Below, piece by piece: positions 49,246-57,296 of a DNA stretch of 64,000 nucleotides. How positions within the stretch are numbered: the stretch's first letter is position 1; each line of letters begins with the position of its first letter. A program made the position numbers and the translations under genes. This stretch comes from Ideonella_A sakaiensis_A (GTDB lineage: Bacteria > Pseudomonadota > Gammaproteobacteria > Burkholderiales > Burkholderiaceae_C): assembly GCF_048320135.1 (NCBI RefSeq), contig NZ_CP182947.1, positions 744,001 to 808,000 on the forward strand. The letters run 5' to 3'. The notes under the pieces were generated by a model. That model was not told the DNA's origin and ran no database searches. It worked only from the letters and a program-made list of their open reading frames with translations.

Positions 49246-50838
49246 TCAGCTGGCCACAGTGGCGATCTCGACCGCCAGTTCGCGGATCGCGAGCAGCGCG
49301 CGATCGATGTCGGCGGGGTCGTGCCAGAGGTGCGTCGACATCCGGATCGGGTAGATCGTCTGCAGAGTGCCCGCACCGGTGATGCTCGGTGTCGACGTAT
49401 TGCGCACGATGATGCTGCGCTCGCTGTTCGCCCGCGAGACGAGGTTCGCCGATGGCGACTGCGAGATCGTCGCATTGGTTGCAGTGCTGCGGGCGATCAG
49501 ATTTTTCGAGCCGTCGATGCCGTGGAACGGGTTGAACGACGTCAGCGCGCTGAGCAGACCCGGGTCGCGCGGTGAATACAGCGCATCGGCCGAACCCCAG
49601 ATCTCGATGATGCGCTCCTTCGTGTAGTTCGACAGGCCGAGCACATAGGTTTCGATCTTCTTGCGCCCGATCGCGTCCCAATCGGCGCCGGCCTTCGTCA
49701 CCGCATTGATGGCCGGTGTATTCATCGATCCGATGCTTTGCAGCACCGCCGCGATGTCATAGTCGCCGCGCTGCGTCCACGGCACCTGCCCGCCGCCGCC
49801 GATGCGCGACGGCCGGGTGCCGAAGGTTCCGGCCTGCTGCGTCGCGCTGCTGGTGATGACCGGGAAATACGGCGGCAACGTGGCTGCGGCATTCGCCCGC
49901 GCCTTGTTGCGCACGATCAGGATGCCGGTGCCGCCCGGTCCGCACTGCCATTTGTGGCCGGCGCCGGCCATGAAGTCGACCCCGAGGTCGGCATAGTTGT
50001 AGGCCATCATGCCGGGCAGGTGGGCACCGTCGCAGATCGAGATCAGGTCGAATTCCTTGCAGACCTGCATGATCTCGCGGATCGGCAGCATGATGCCCGT
50101 CAGGTAGGTCGGCGACGACCACATGATCGCGCGCACACGCTGGCCGGCTGCTCGCGCCGCGAGCACCTCGTTGCGGAACAGCGTGCGATACAGCGCGGCA
50201 TTGTGCGGAGCGCTGCTGCCATCGAACAATCGCACGTTGCCGTCGCCGGCCGGCAGCGTGACCCGACGCACGATCACGCCGTAACGCTCGACGGCGATGC
50301 CCAACGGCACATAACCGCCGGGATGTTCATGGTTGGTCGTGATGACGACGTCGCCGGCCTGCCACGGGATGCCGAGGATGGCCTTGCTCATCCCGTCGGA
50401 GGTATTGCCGCTGATGACGATTTCATCCGGGTCGACGCCGAAGCCCGGTGCGAGGGCCGTGCGCTGGGTCGCGAAGTTGCCGTAGCCATTGCGCGACTCC
50501 CGCGCGTAATCAAGGTTCTCGGCGTTGTAGCTTTCGACGACCGAACGAGGCATCGACCCCGCGGTGCCGATGTTCATGTACAGCTTGCTGCTGTCGAGCA
50601 GGAAGCGGCTTTGCACCTGGGTCCAGAAGGCCTCGTCGGCAAGCAATGCCAGGCGTTGATTCTCCGCTGCGGAAGCCGCGGTGGCGCCGCCGCAGCCGAA
50701 CAGGCCGCCGGTGGCCAGCGCACCGGCGCCGACACCGAGCACGCGCATGAAGTCGCGGCGTTTCGGCGACCAGCTCTGCGTGCCTTGTTGATCGAAGTCG
50801 GAGGATGGGCTGCAACTGGTGGAAGATGAATTCGACAT
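49246..50838 (-). CDS. Tat-exported class V aminotransferase-fold (isopenicillin N epimerase-like) PLP protein
   Basis: 530 residues. The N-terminus has a Tat motif SPKRRDFMRVLGVGAGALATGG (R27-R28) ending in LFGC49, which also fits a lipobox, so the protein is likely a periplasmic lipoprotein exported folded. The PLP fold is intact: NTSDGMSKAILGIPW, TTNHEHPGGYVPLG, D270 in SICDGAHLPG, and the Schiff-base K296 in AGAGHKWQCGPGG. Relatives include isopenicillin N epimerase and cysteine desulfurase-like enzymes; the reaction is unknown. GAGGAA precedes ATG 50838. A RidA-like lipoprotein gene is immediately upstream in the same direction. Confidence 0.88.
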   Translation of the reverse strand: MSNSSSTSCSPSSDFDQQGTQSWSPKRRDFMRVLGVGAGALATGGLFGCGGATAASAAENQRLALLADEAFWTQVQSRFLLDSSKLYMNIGTAGSMPRSVVESYNAENLDYARESRNGYGNFATQRTALAPGFGVDPDEIVISGNTSDGMSKAILGIPWQAGDVVITTNHEHPGGYVPLGIAVERYGVIVRRVTLPAGDGNVRLFDGSSAPHNAALYRTLFRNEVLAARAAGQRVRAIMWSSPTYLTGIMLPIREIMQVCKEFDLISICDGAHLPGMMAYNYADLGVDFMAGAGHKWQCGPGGTGILIVRNKARANAAATLPPYFPVITSSATQQAGTFGTRPSRIGGGGQVPWTQRGDYDIAAVLQSIGSMNTPAINAVTKAGADWDAIGRKKIETYVLGLSNYTKERIIEIWGSADALYSPRDPGLLSALTSFNPFHGIDGSKNLIARSTATNATISQSPSANLVSRANSERSIIVRNTSTPSITGAGTLQTIYPIRMSTHLWHDPADIDRALLAIRELAVEIATVAS

Positions 50839-50972
50839 GTCGTGATTCCTCGGTAGGGACTGGACTGGGTAGGCGATGCGGCTCGCAGGGACGAGCCCGA
50901 CCAACCTGCAGGCGGGAGGCGCCTGCGGGGTGATGCGAGAAACATGGAAGGCGCAGCTGCTGCGCCGAGGGT

Positions 50973-51422
50973 TTATTTGGTCGCGATGACGGCGATCTCG
51001 ATCTTCACGTCACGCGGCAGCCGCGCGACCTCGACCGTGGCCCGACTCGGGGCGCGGGACTTGAAGAACTCGCCGTAGACGGCATTCATCTTGCCGAATT
51101 CATTGAGATCCTTCATGTAGACGTTCGACATGACGACGTTGTCGTAGCTCATGCCCTGCGCCTTCAGCACTTCGCCGATATAGGTCAGCACCAATCGGGT
51201 CTGCTCCTCGATCGTCGTGCCTTCGATGGCATTGCCCGCCTTGTTCAGCGGAATCACGCCCGACAGGTAGTAGGTATTGCCGGACTGGACCATCTGCGAA
51301 TACGGGCCGATGGCCGGATAGACGTTGCCGGTCGTATGAATGGTCTTGCCACCGGTGGCACAGCCAGCCATCAGACTCACGCCAAGGGCAGCAGCAAGGA
51401 TCGGCAGTCGGGAAATCTTCAT
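50973..51422 (-). CDS. RidA/YjgF-family lipoprotein
   Basis: 149 residues: signal peptide MKISRLPILAAALGVSLMAG followed by C21 (lipobox LMAGC). The RidA fold follows: GPYSQMVQSGNTYYLSGVIPLN, EEQTRLVLTYIGEVLKAQGMSYDNVVMSNVYMKDLNEFGKMNAVYGEFF, and R127 in APSRATVEVARLP, the arginine that binds the substrate carboxylate in active RidA enzymes. RidA proteins hydrolyse enamine/imine intermediates made by PLP enzymes, normally in the cytoplasm. An exported version next to an exported PLP enzyme is unusual. Gene order: this gene, 134 bp, then the PLP enzyme. Confidence 0.9.
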   Translation of the reverse strand: MKISRLPILAAALGVSLMAGCATGGKTIHTTGNVYPAIGPYSQMVQSGNTYYLSGVIPLNKAGNAIEGTTIEEQTRLVLTYIGEVLKAQGMSYDNVVMSNVYMKDLNEFGKMNAVYGEFFKSRAPSRATVEVARLPRDVKIEIAVIATK

Positions 51423-51446
51423 CGTATGGACCTTCTCAGTGGGGTT

Positions 51447-51460
51447 GGGGGGGGGGGGGG
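51447..51460. repeat. Homopolymer of 14 G (C on the minus strand)
   Basis: A run of 14 G that is interrupted nowhere, preceded by GGGGTT. On the minus strand it is 25-38 bases upstream of the RidA-like lipoprotein ATG, that is, at or just upstream of the expected transcription start or -10 region. Tracts of this length are prone to slipped-strand length change. Confidence 0.85.
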
Positions 51461-51507
51461 ACGACTGGCAGCGAAGTCAAAGTGCCATCAAGACTGGTAT
51501 GTAGATG

Positions 51508-51537
51508 TCACTTTGATGATCGTTGTCATTTTGAAAA
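51508..51537. repeat. TCAYTTTG direct repeat, copy 1
   Basis: TCACTTTGATGATCGTTGTC followed by ATTTTGAAAA. Made of two TCA(C/T)TTTG half-units around ATCGTT. Matches copy 2 at 51769 in about 22 of 30 positions, same orientation. Confidence 0.55.
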
Positions 51538-51768
51538 TCCTTGAGCACGTTGCGTGCCACCATCTCGATCGATCGACTGGGCGCAAGACGAGTCGACTGC
51601 GGGGGCCGATCAGCCCTCCCGCAGCGCCCGCATGAAAGCCTGCGCGCTGTGTAGCGCAGGCTCCTCCAACCTTGGTTCTGCGCGACCCGATCGGCTGCAC
51701 TTTCGCGGCATTCCCGATGCCGGCTGCGGATCATTCCGGGGACTGGGGACAGTCAGCACCATCCGAAG

Positions 51769-51798
51769 TCATTTTGGCAATCGTTATCACTTTGGCAA
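51769..51798. repeat. TCAYTTTG direct repeat, copy 2
   Basis: TCATTTTGGCAATCGTTATC followed by ACTTTGGCAA, with a further related GTTTGACA just downstream at 51801-51810. Clustered repeats of this kind are seen at the ends of some IS21-type elements, but no istA/istB gene is present. A regulator-binding array is the alternative. Confidence 0.5.
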
Positions 51799-51946
51799 CT
51801 AGTTTGACAGCCCTTCCCGCGCACCAAATCAGGTCAAACCCGTAGCTTGTGCTGCGCTGCGCAGCGCAGCCGGCACCATCGTGAGGCTGCCGCGCACGAC
51901 CTTAAAATGAAGCGTTGTCCTCGCCCGAACAGGAGGGCCTCACGCC

Positions 51947-52285
51947 ATGACACAGTCCTACCTTCGCTTCCTCAACCTGGTGCAGGCCATTCGCGGCTTG
52001 CCGTCGGTGCCCGTGCTCGACCCTGTCGAAGAGCGCCTGCTGAATGCGTTGGCGGCGTTATGGGCCAACGGTGAACCGGTGACGGTATTGCAGGCGATGA
52101 ACTGCGAACCGGACACCTCCCCTTCGACGGTTCACCGGCGCTTGAAATCGCTGCGCAAGCTCGGGCTGATCACCTATGTCGAGAAGGCCGACGACCAGCG
52201 CTCGAAATATGTCGAGCTGACGCCTCGCGCCAAACAGTATTACGCCGCGCTGAGTCGCTGCATGGAAAAAGCGACCGGGCGCTGA
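51947..52285 (+). CDS. MarR-like winged-helix transcriptional regulator
   Basis: 112 residues. The DNA-binding winged helix reads VTVLQAMNCEPDTSPSTVHRRLKSLRKLGLITYVEKADDQRSKYVELTPRAKQYYAALSRCM, where SPSTVHRRLKSL is the recognition helix and DDQRSKYVELT the wing, as in MarR-type proteins. It is shorter than usual at both ends, so dimerisation may differ. GGAGGG precedes ATG 51947. Likely to regulate itself or the divergent ridA-like/PLP genes. Confidence 0.75.
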   Translation: MTQSYLRFLNLVQAIRGLPSVPVLDPVEERLLNALAALWANGEPVTVLQAMNCEPDTSPSTVHRRLKSLRKLGLITYVEKADDQRSKYVELTPRAKQYYAALSRCMEKATGR

Positions 52286-52308
52286 CGCCTTCCCGGTTAG
52301 CATCAGTG

Positions 52309-52875
52309 ATGTCTGGGATGCCACCGAATCAATTGCCCGCTGTCGCGATTGCCGTGGGCTTCCCGATGACGGCGTGGCTTGCGCTGTACCTCATCAACGA
52401 CTCGATCTTTTCAGCCAAGTGGGCGGCCGGCATCGACTGGATTTTTCTTCCGGCAGCGGCCCGCCTGATCTCGGTGCTCGTCTTCGGCCCGCTGGCGGCG
52501 ATCGGATTGTTTCTCGGCAGCCTGATCAGCATGCTGGCGATCGAAAATTCCTCGATCGGCAAGGCCGTCGGGATCGCGATCACATCGGCACTTGCGCCTC
52601 TCGTCGCGGTGGAGCTGATGCTGCTGCGCATGCGCATCGAACGCAACCTGACTGGCGTACGGACAAGCGAACTGATGCTGCTTGCATTCGGCTGTGCGGC
52701 GCTGAGTGTCTCGCTGCACAACCTCTATTACTGGGCCACCAGTCACCGGGCCGACCCGCTGAGCGGCCTGCTGCCGATGTTCATCGGCGACATCGTCGGC
52801 ACGCTGCTGGTGTTTTACAGCGTGCGCAGCCTGTCAAGGGCGCACGCCAGGTTCAGCGCGGTTCGCCAGCGCTGA
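52309..52875 (+). CDS. Hypothetical integral membrane protein
   Basis: 188 residues with about five hydrophobic helices (LPAVAIAVGFPMTAWLALYLI, ARLISVLVFGPLAAIGLFLGSLISML, AVGIAITSALAPLVAVELMLL, LMLLAFGCAALSVSLHNLYYWA, LLPMFIGDIVGTLLVFYSV). It resembles MASE-like sensory membrane modules without an attached output domain; the family is not certain. ATG 52309 is used (GTG 52306 also possible). It follows the MarR-like gene by 23 bp. Confidence 0.65.
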   Translation: MSGMPPNQLPAVAIAVGFPMTAWLALYLINDSIFSAKWAAGIDWIFLPAAARLISVLVFGPLAAIGLFLGSLISMLAIENSSIGKAVGIAITSALAPLVAVELMLLRMRIERNLTGVRTSELMLLAFGCAALSVSLHNLYYWATSHRADPLSGLLPMFIGDIVGTLLVFYSVRSLSRAHARFSAVRQR

Positions 52876-52960
52876 AGATCTCCTGCGGCGCATGCCATAT
52901 TGCTCTTGGGCAAAGTTTGGCTGACGATCGGGGTGGCGCCGACGACAACCTGGAGAGATG

Positions 52961-54937
52961 ATGCCGGACAAGACACTGTCAGCAGTCGACAACCGTGACG
53001 CCGGCAAGATTGCCTCTGCCGCCGATGCGGTGCGCCTGATCCGCGATGGCGATACCGTCGCGACGTCGGGTTTTGTCGGGATCGGATTCGCCGAAGAGAT
53101 CGCGATCGCGCTCGAGCAGCGCTTCGTCGACAGCGCCGAACCGCGCGGGCTGACGCTGGTCTATGCCGGCGGCCAGGGCGATGGCAAGGACAAGGGGCTG
53201 AACCACTTCGCGCACGACGGGCTGGTGCGCCGCGTGATCGGCGGCCACTGGGGGCTGGTGCCGAAACTCGGCCGGATGGCGATGGAAAACCGGATCGAGG
53301 CCTACAACCTGCCGCAAGGCGTCATCTCCTGCCTGTTCCGCGACATCGCCGGTGGCCGCCCCGGCCACCTGAGCCGGATCGGCCTCGGCACTTTCGTCGA
53401 TCCGCGCAATGGCGGCGGCCGGATGAACGAACGCACCGTCGACGAACTGGTCGAGTTGCACACATTGGCTGGCGACGAGTGCCTGGTCTTCAAGACCTTC
53501 CCGATCAATGTCGCGATCATCCGCGCGACGACCGCCGACCCCGACGGCAATCTGACGATGGAGCGCGAGGCATTGACCCTGGAGGCATTTTCGATCGCGA
53601 CCGCCGCGCACAACAGCGGTGGCATCGTGATCGCTCAGGTCGAGCGGATGGCCGAACGCGGCAGCCTGAGCCCGCGCCAGGTCAAGGTGCCGGGCATCCT
53701 CGTCGACTGCGTCGTCGTCGCACGCCCGGAAAACCACTGGCAGACGTTCAGCACGCCGTACAACCCGGGCTACAGCGCCGAGATCCGTTTGCCGACGGGC
53801 GCGGTCAAGCCGCTGGCTCTCGACGAGCGCAAGATCATCGCCCGCCGCGCCGCGCTCGAACTGAAGGCGAACAGCGTCGTCAACCTCGGCATCGGCATGC
53901 CCGAAGGGATTTCGGCGGTCGCCGCCGAGGAGCGCATCGGCGATCTGCTGACGATGACCGCCGAGCCGGGCGTGATCGGCGGGCTGCCGGCCAGCGGCCT
54001 CGATTTCGGCGCGGCGATCAATACCCAGGCGATCGTCGACCAGCCCTACCAGTTCGATTTCTACGACGGCGGCGGGCTCGACATCGCCTTCCTCGGCCTC
54101 GCGCAGGCGGACCGCCACGGCAACCTCAATGTCAGCAAGTTCGGCCCGCGATTCGCCGGCGCCGGCGGCTTCATCAATATCAGCCAGAGCGCGAAGAAGG
54201 TGGTCTTCGTCGGCAGCTTCAGTGCCAGCGGTGCGGAGATCGGCGTCGACGACGGCAAACTCGCGATCCGCCGCGAAGGCCGGCTGCGCAAGTTTGTCGA
54301 GCAGGTCGAGCATGTCACCTACAGCGGGCAGGTCGCGATGCAGCGCGGCCAGCAGGCGCTGTTCATCACCGAGCGCTGCGTGTTCCGGCTTTGCGCCGAC
54401 GGCCTCGAGCTGACCGAAATCGCGCCGGGCGTCGACCTCGAACGCGACATCCTCGCGCAGATGGACTTCCGGCCGATCGTCGCGCGCAACCTGCTGCAGA
54501 TGAACCCGGCCATCTTCCGTCCCGAGCCGATGGGCCTGCGCGATGCGCTGCTGCAGCGGCCGCTGGCCGAGCGCTTCGTCTTCGACCCGCATCAGGACAT
54601 CTTCTTCGCCAATTTCGAAGGGCTGGTCGTGCGCAGCGAGGCCGACGTGCTGGCGATCCGCGAGGCGCTCGCGTCGCAGCTCGAGGCGCTCGGCCACAAG
54701 GTGCAGGCGATGGTCAATTACGACAATTTTGTCGTCGCGCCCGAGGTGCTCGATGCCTATACGGACATGGCGCACGAACTGGCGGCACGCCACTATGAAA
54801 CCGTGACGCGCTACACGACCAGCGCCTTCCTGCGCGCCAAGCTCGGCGAGGCCCTGCAGCAGCGCGGCACTGCGCCGCACATCTTCGAAAGCGCTGCCGA
54901 TGCGCGAACGCATCTGATGACGTTGCGCCGCGGCTGA
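52961..54937 (+). CDS. Fused family I CoA-transferase
   Basis: 658 residues containing both CoA-transferase halves in one chain. The alpha-like half has IRDGDTVATSGFVGIGFAEEIAIAL and GGHWGLVPKLGRMAMEN; the beta-like half has KANSVVNLGIGMPEGISAVAAEE and TMTAEPGVIGGLPASGLDFGAAIN, where E335 is the catalytic glutamate that forms the enzyme-CoA thioester. This matches acetate/propionate CoA-transferases of the YdiF type, but with about 130 extra C-terminal residues. It transfers CoA between acids; it could activate acetoacetate from the liu pathway. GGAGA precedes ATG 52961. Confidence 0.88.
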   Translation: MPDKTLSAVDNRDAGKIASAADAVRLIRDGDTVATSGFVGIGFAEEIAIALEQRFVDSAEPRGLTLVYAGGQGDGKDKGLNHFAHDGLVRRVIGGHWGLVPKLGRMAMENRIEAYNLPQGVISCLFRDIAGGRPGHLSRIGLGTFVDPRNGGGRMNERTVDELVELHTLAGDECLVFKTFPINVAIIRATTADPDGNLTMEREALTLEAFSIATAAHNSGGIVIAQVERMAERGSLSPRQVKVPGILVDCVVVARPENHWQTFSTPYNPGYSAEIRLPTGAVKPLALDERKIIARRAALELKANSVVNLGIGMPEGISAVAAEERIGDLLTMTAEPGVIGGLPASGLDFGAAINTQAIVDQPYQFDFYDGGGLDIAFLGLAQADRHGNLNVSKFGPRFAGAGGFINISQSAKKVVFVGSFSASGAEIGVDDGKLAIRREGRLRKFVEQVEHVTYSGQVAMQRGQQALFITERCVFRLCADGLELTEIAPGVDLERDILAQMDFRPIVARNLLQMNPAIFRPEPMGLRDALLQRPLAERFVFDPHQDIFFANFEGLVVRSEADVLAIREALASQLEALGHKVQAMVNYDNFVVAPEVLDAYTDMAHELAARHYETVTRYTTSAFLRAKLGEALQQRGTAPHIFESAADARTHLMTLRRG

Positions 54938-55094
54938 CGACAAACGTGGCTCCAGTCCAGCACGACGTGCTCGCGATCGAGCGCAGCTCCCTGGCCGGGC
55001 CTGCCGAGGCGATAGCAGGTCAGCGCGCTCGCAGCTGATCTGCTGATGGATCGGCGCAGCGGCGCCGCACGCACGGCACGGGCCGACCAGCCGT

Positions 55095-55110
55095 GAGCGG
55101 CTTCAGCCGA
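55095..55110. repeat. Single REP-like motif
   Basis: GAGCGGCTTCAGCCGA, a self-complementary core of the same type as the liu REP elements (G-rich arm, CTTCAG, C-rich arm). Only one arm is present here, in the spacer before the oxidase cluster. A chance occurrence is possible. Confidence 0.35.
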
Positions 55111-55210
55111 TCATCGCCTTCGCCATTGCCGGAGGCAGCTGTTCAGGCCTTAGACTTCGACGCAGGCAGGCGATTGTTCCGATGCGGCATCGGCGAAGGG
55201 CGCATTCAGC

Positions 55211-55978
55211 ATGGACGTGGTGCAACGGTGGATTCCCTATTGCGGCGAGGCGCCGGGGCCGGAGGTCTGGCTGAGTCGTTGGAACCTCGATCCGGTGCTC
55301 GGCCTGGCGCTGCTGGCAATGGCGATCGCGTTGTGGCACCCGGCGCGCTGGCAGCACGTTGACGCGCGGCGGCGCCGCGACATGCTGCGCGGCAGCTGGG
55401 CACTGACGGTGCTGCTTTATGTGTCGCCGCTGTGTGCACTGAGCTCGGCCTTTTTCACGGTTCGCGTCGTCCACCACATGGCACTGGTGCTGGTGGTCGC
55501 ACCACTGCTGGCGGTCGGCCTCGACCCGTGGCTGCGGCGGCTGCCGGCACCGCTGTGGACGAGCACGGCGCTGGCGGCGGCGGTATTCTGGGTCTGGCAT
55601 GCACCCGCGCCGTATGCCGCGGCGCTGTCGTCGGACGCGATGTATGCGCTGATGCAGCTGACGCTGCTCGGCAGCGCGACCTGGTTCTGGTCGGCCATCA
55701 ACCGCGCCGAGCCGGCCGCCGCGCTGGCCTCGATGCTCGCGACCACGGTGCAGATGGGCCTGCTCGGTGCGCTGATCACCTTCGCCGCGCGGCCGCTGTA
55801 CCCGCCGCATTTCGCGTCGGCATTGAGCTGGGGGGTTGCACCACTCGAAGACCAGCAGCTCGCCGGCATCATCATGTGGGCTCCCGGCAGCATTGCCTAC
55901 CTGGCGGCGGCAGTCTGGATCGGCTGGCGCTGGCTGCGCGCCGAGCGCGATCGCGGCCTGGACATGAAGACCACATGA
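55211..55978 (+). CDS. ctaG: CtaG-type cytochrome c oxidase assembly membrane protein
   Basis: 255 residues, seven predicted helices. Family signs include the Trp/His-rich N-terminus (IPYCGEAPGPEVWLSRWNLDPVLG), FFTVRVVHHMALVLVVAPLLAVG, VFWVWHAPAPYAAALSS and DQQLAGIIMWAPGSIAYLAAAVWI, matching the caa3-associated CtaG family (YtpP/DUF1404-like). These proteins are needed for caa3 oxidase formation, probably for metal delivery. It heads the cluster that encodes the oxidase subunits and overlaps the next gene by 4 bp. Confidence 0.88.
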   Translation: MDVVQRWIPYCGEAPGPEVWLSRWNLDPVLGLALLAMAIALWHPARWQHVDARRRRDMLRGSWALTVLLYVSPLCALSSAFFTVRVVHHMALVLVVAPLLAVGLDPWLRRLPAPLWTSTALAAAVFWVWHAPAPYAAALSSDAMYALMQLTLLGSATWFWSAINRAEPAAALASMLATTVQMGLLGALITFAARPLYPPHFASALSWGVAPLEDQQLAGIIMWAPGSIAYLAAAVWIGWRWLRAERDRGLDMKTT

Positions 55979-56622
55979 GCCTGGTCTCGGTCGTCGAATG
56001 GGCCGAGGGCTACAACCGGCGCGGCCTGTACTCGCCGATCGGCGTCGCATTCCACTGGATCATGGCGGCGCTGATGATCGTGCAGTTGGGCTATGGCTGG
56101 TATCTGGGCTGGCAGCCGGTGGGCGGCGACAAATACCTCGGCTACCAGACCCATACCGAGATCGGCTTGACGATCATGCTGCTGGGCGCGCTGCGCTTCT
56201 TCTGGAAAAGCCAGGTCAGCGGGCCGGAAACCGTCGACGAGGATTCGTTTTCCGGCCGCGCCAGCCGGCTGCTGCAGGCCTGGTTCTATTTCAGCTTCTT
56301 CGCGCTGCCGATCAGCGGCTGGGTGATGTGGTCGACGCTGCCGAGCGACCTGCCGCTGTCGATTGCCGGCATCATCCCTTTCCCGAACCTGCCGTTCGAC
56401 CAGTTGTCGGAGCAGCTGCAGCACAGCCTGATGCAGGGTGCCGCCCGCGTGCATTACTGGATCGTCTGGATCACCGCGCTGGCGATTCCGGGCCACGCTG
56501 GCGCCGCCGTGCTGCACTACCTGCTGAAGCGGGACCGCGTGCTGCAATCGATGCTCGACATCAACGGGCCGCAACAACAGGGTGTAGTGGGATCCGGGCG
56601 AGATGCAGGCTCAGCTGCCTGA
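55975..56622 (+). CDS. Cytochrome b561-type membrane protein
   Basis: 215 residues, four helices with heme-ligand histidines: VAFHWIMAALM, LGYQTHTEIGLTIM, VHYWIVWITALAIPGHAGAAVLHYLLKRD. This follows the bacterial cytochrome b561 pattern (di-heme electron carrier, quinol or H2/formate-linked in family members). ATG 55975 overlaps ctaG by 4 bp. Its 3' end overlaps the minus-strand cytochrome c gene by about 60 bp. Confidence 0.88.
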   Translation: MSLVSVVEWAEGYNRRGLYSPIGVAFHWIMAALMIVQLGYGWYLGWQPVGGDKYLGYQTHTEIGLTIMLLGALRFFWKSQVSGPETVDEDSFSGRASRLLQAWFYFSFFALPISGWVMWSTLPSDLPLSIAGIIPFPNLPFDQLSEQLQHSLMQGAARVHYWIVWITALAIPGHAGAAVLHYLLKRDRVLQSMLDINGPQQQGVVGSGRDAGSAA

Positions 56623-57253
56623 CCTGCTCGGGATCCAGCCGCTGCGCCGCCTCCACCATCACATGCCTGCCGTCATTGCGCCGCTTCGATTTCTGCCAGT
56701 CCTGCAATTGCTGCGCGAGGTAGAACGCCGGCTGCGCATTCAGCGGCGGCCCCTCGGCGGTGCCGATGCCGGCGACGCCGTGGCAGGACTGGCAGGCGTC
56801 GGCATACAGCGCGGCCGCCGACGGGTCGGGGGTTTCGCTGCTGGCCGGCGGCAGCGCCTGCGGCGGCAGCGCGGCATAGTGATTGGCGACCAGCACCCGC
56901 TCGTGGCTGTCGAGAAAACGCGCGACATCGCGCATCACCGCATGCGGCCGCAGACCGAGCGCATAGTCCTCCATCTGCTTTTGCAGGTAGCCGGCCGGCA
57001 GGCCGGCCAGCCGCGGCGCATCGAATCCGTTGCCCTCGCCGCGGGTGCCGTGGCAGGTGGCGCAGGCGTAACGCGCACCGCCTTCACCGCCGCTCATCGC
57101 AATCAGCTCGCCGCTGCGACCCCAGCGGTCGTCGGTCGGCTGCATGCGGTCGGTGCACGCGGCCAGCGCGATGCACGCGAGCAGGACGGCCGTGCCCTCC
57201 CGCAGGCGGTGGCGCAGCCGGCCTGGCCGATGGGGCGAAGGATCAATGAACAT
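56561..57253 (-). CDS. Di-heme cytochrome c lipoprotein
   Basis: 230 residues: signal region RLREGTAVLLACIALAAC with lipobox LAAC, then two cytochrome c domains with heme sites CATCH and CQSCH. Each domain is class I-like (GGEGGARYACATCHGTRGEGNG..., ALYADACQSCHGVAGIGTAEG...) with candidate distal Met residues downstream. It resembles the cytochrome c4/c553 family and would carry electrons to the oxidase. It lies on the opposite strand to the rest of the cluster. ATG 57253 is chosen; ATG 57298 is also in frame. Confidence 0.88.
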   Translation of the reverse strand: MFIDPSPHRPGRLRHRLREGTAVLLACIALAACTDRMQPTDDRWGRSGELIAMSGGEGGARYACATCHGTRGEGNGFDAPRLAGLPAGYLQKQMEDYALGLRPHAVMRDVARFLDSHERVLVANHYAALPPQALPPASSETPDPSAAALYADACQSCHGVAGIGTAEGPPLNAQPAFYLAQQLQDWQKSKRRNDGRHVMVEAAQRLDPEQVRQLSLHLARIPLHPVVAAR

Positions 57254-57296
57254 GGCCGCTGATTCGTCGGCGATGGCGGGGCGCGGGGCTTCGGGC

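Larger units (their letters stand above)
51423..51946. other. Long intergenic region with homopolymer and short repeats
   Basis: 524 bp between the RidA-like lipoprotein (leftward) and the MarR-like gene (rightward). It contains a 14-base G run (51447-51460), two copies of a TCAYTTTG-based repeat (51508-51537 and 51769-51798), and locally lower GC than its surroundings. No gene was found in it. It should carry both divergent promoters. Confidence 0.6.
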
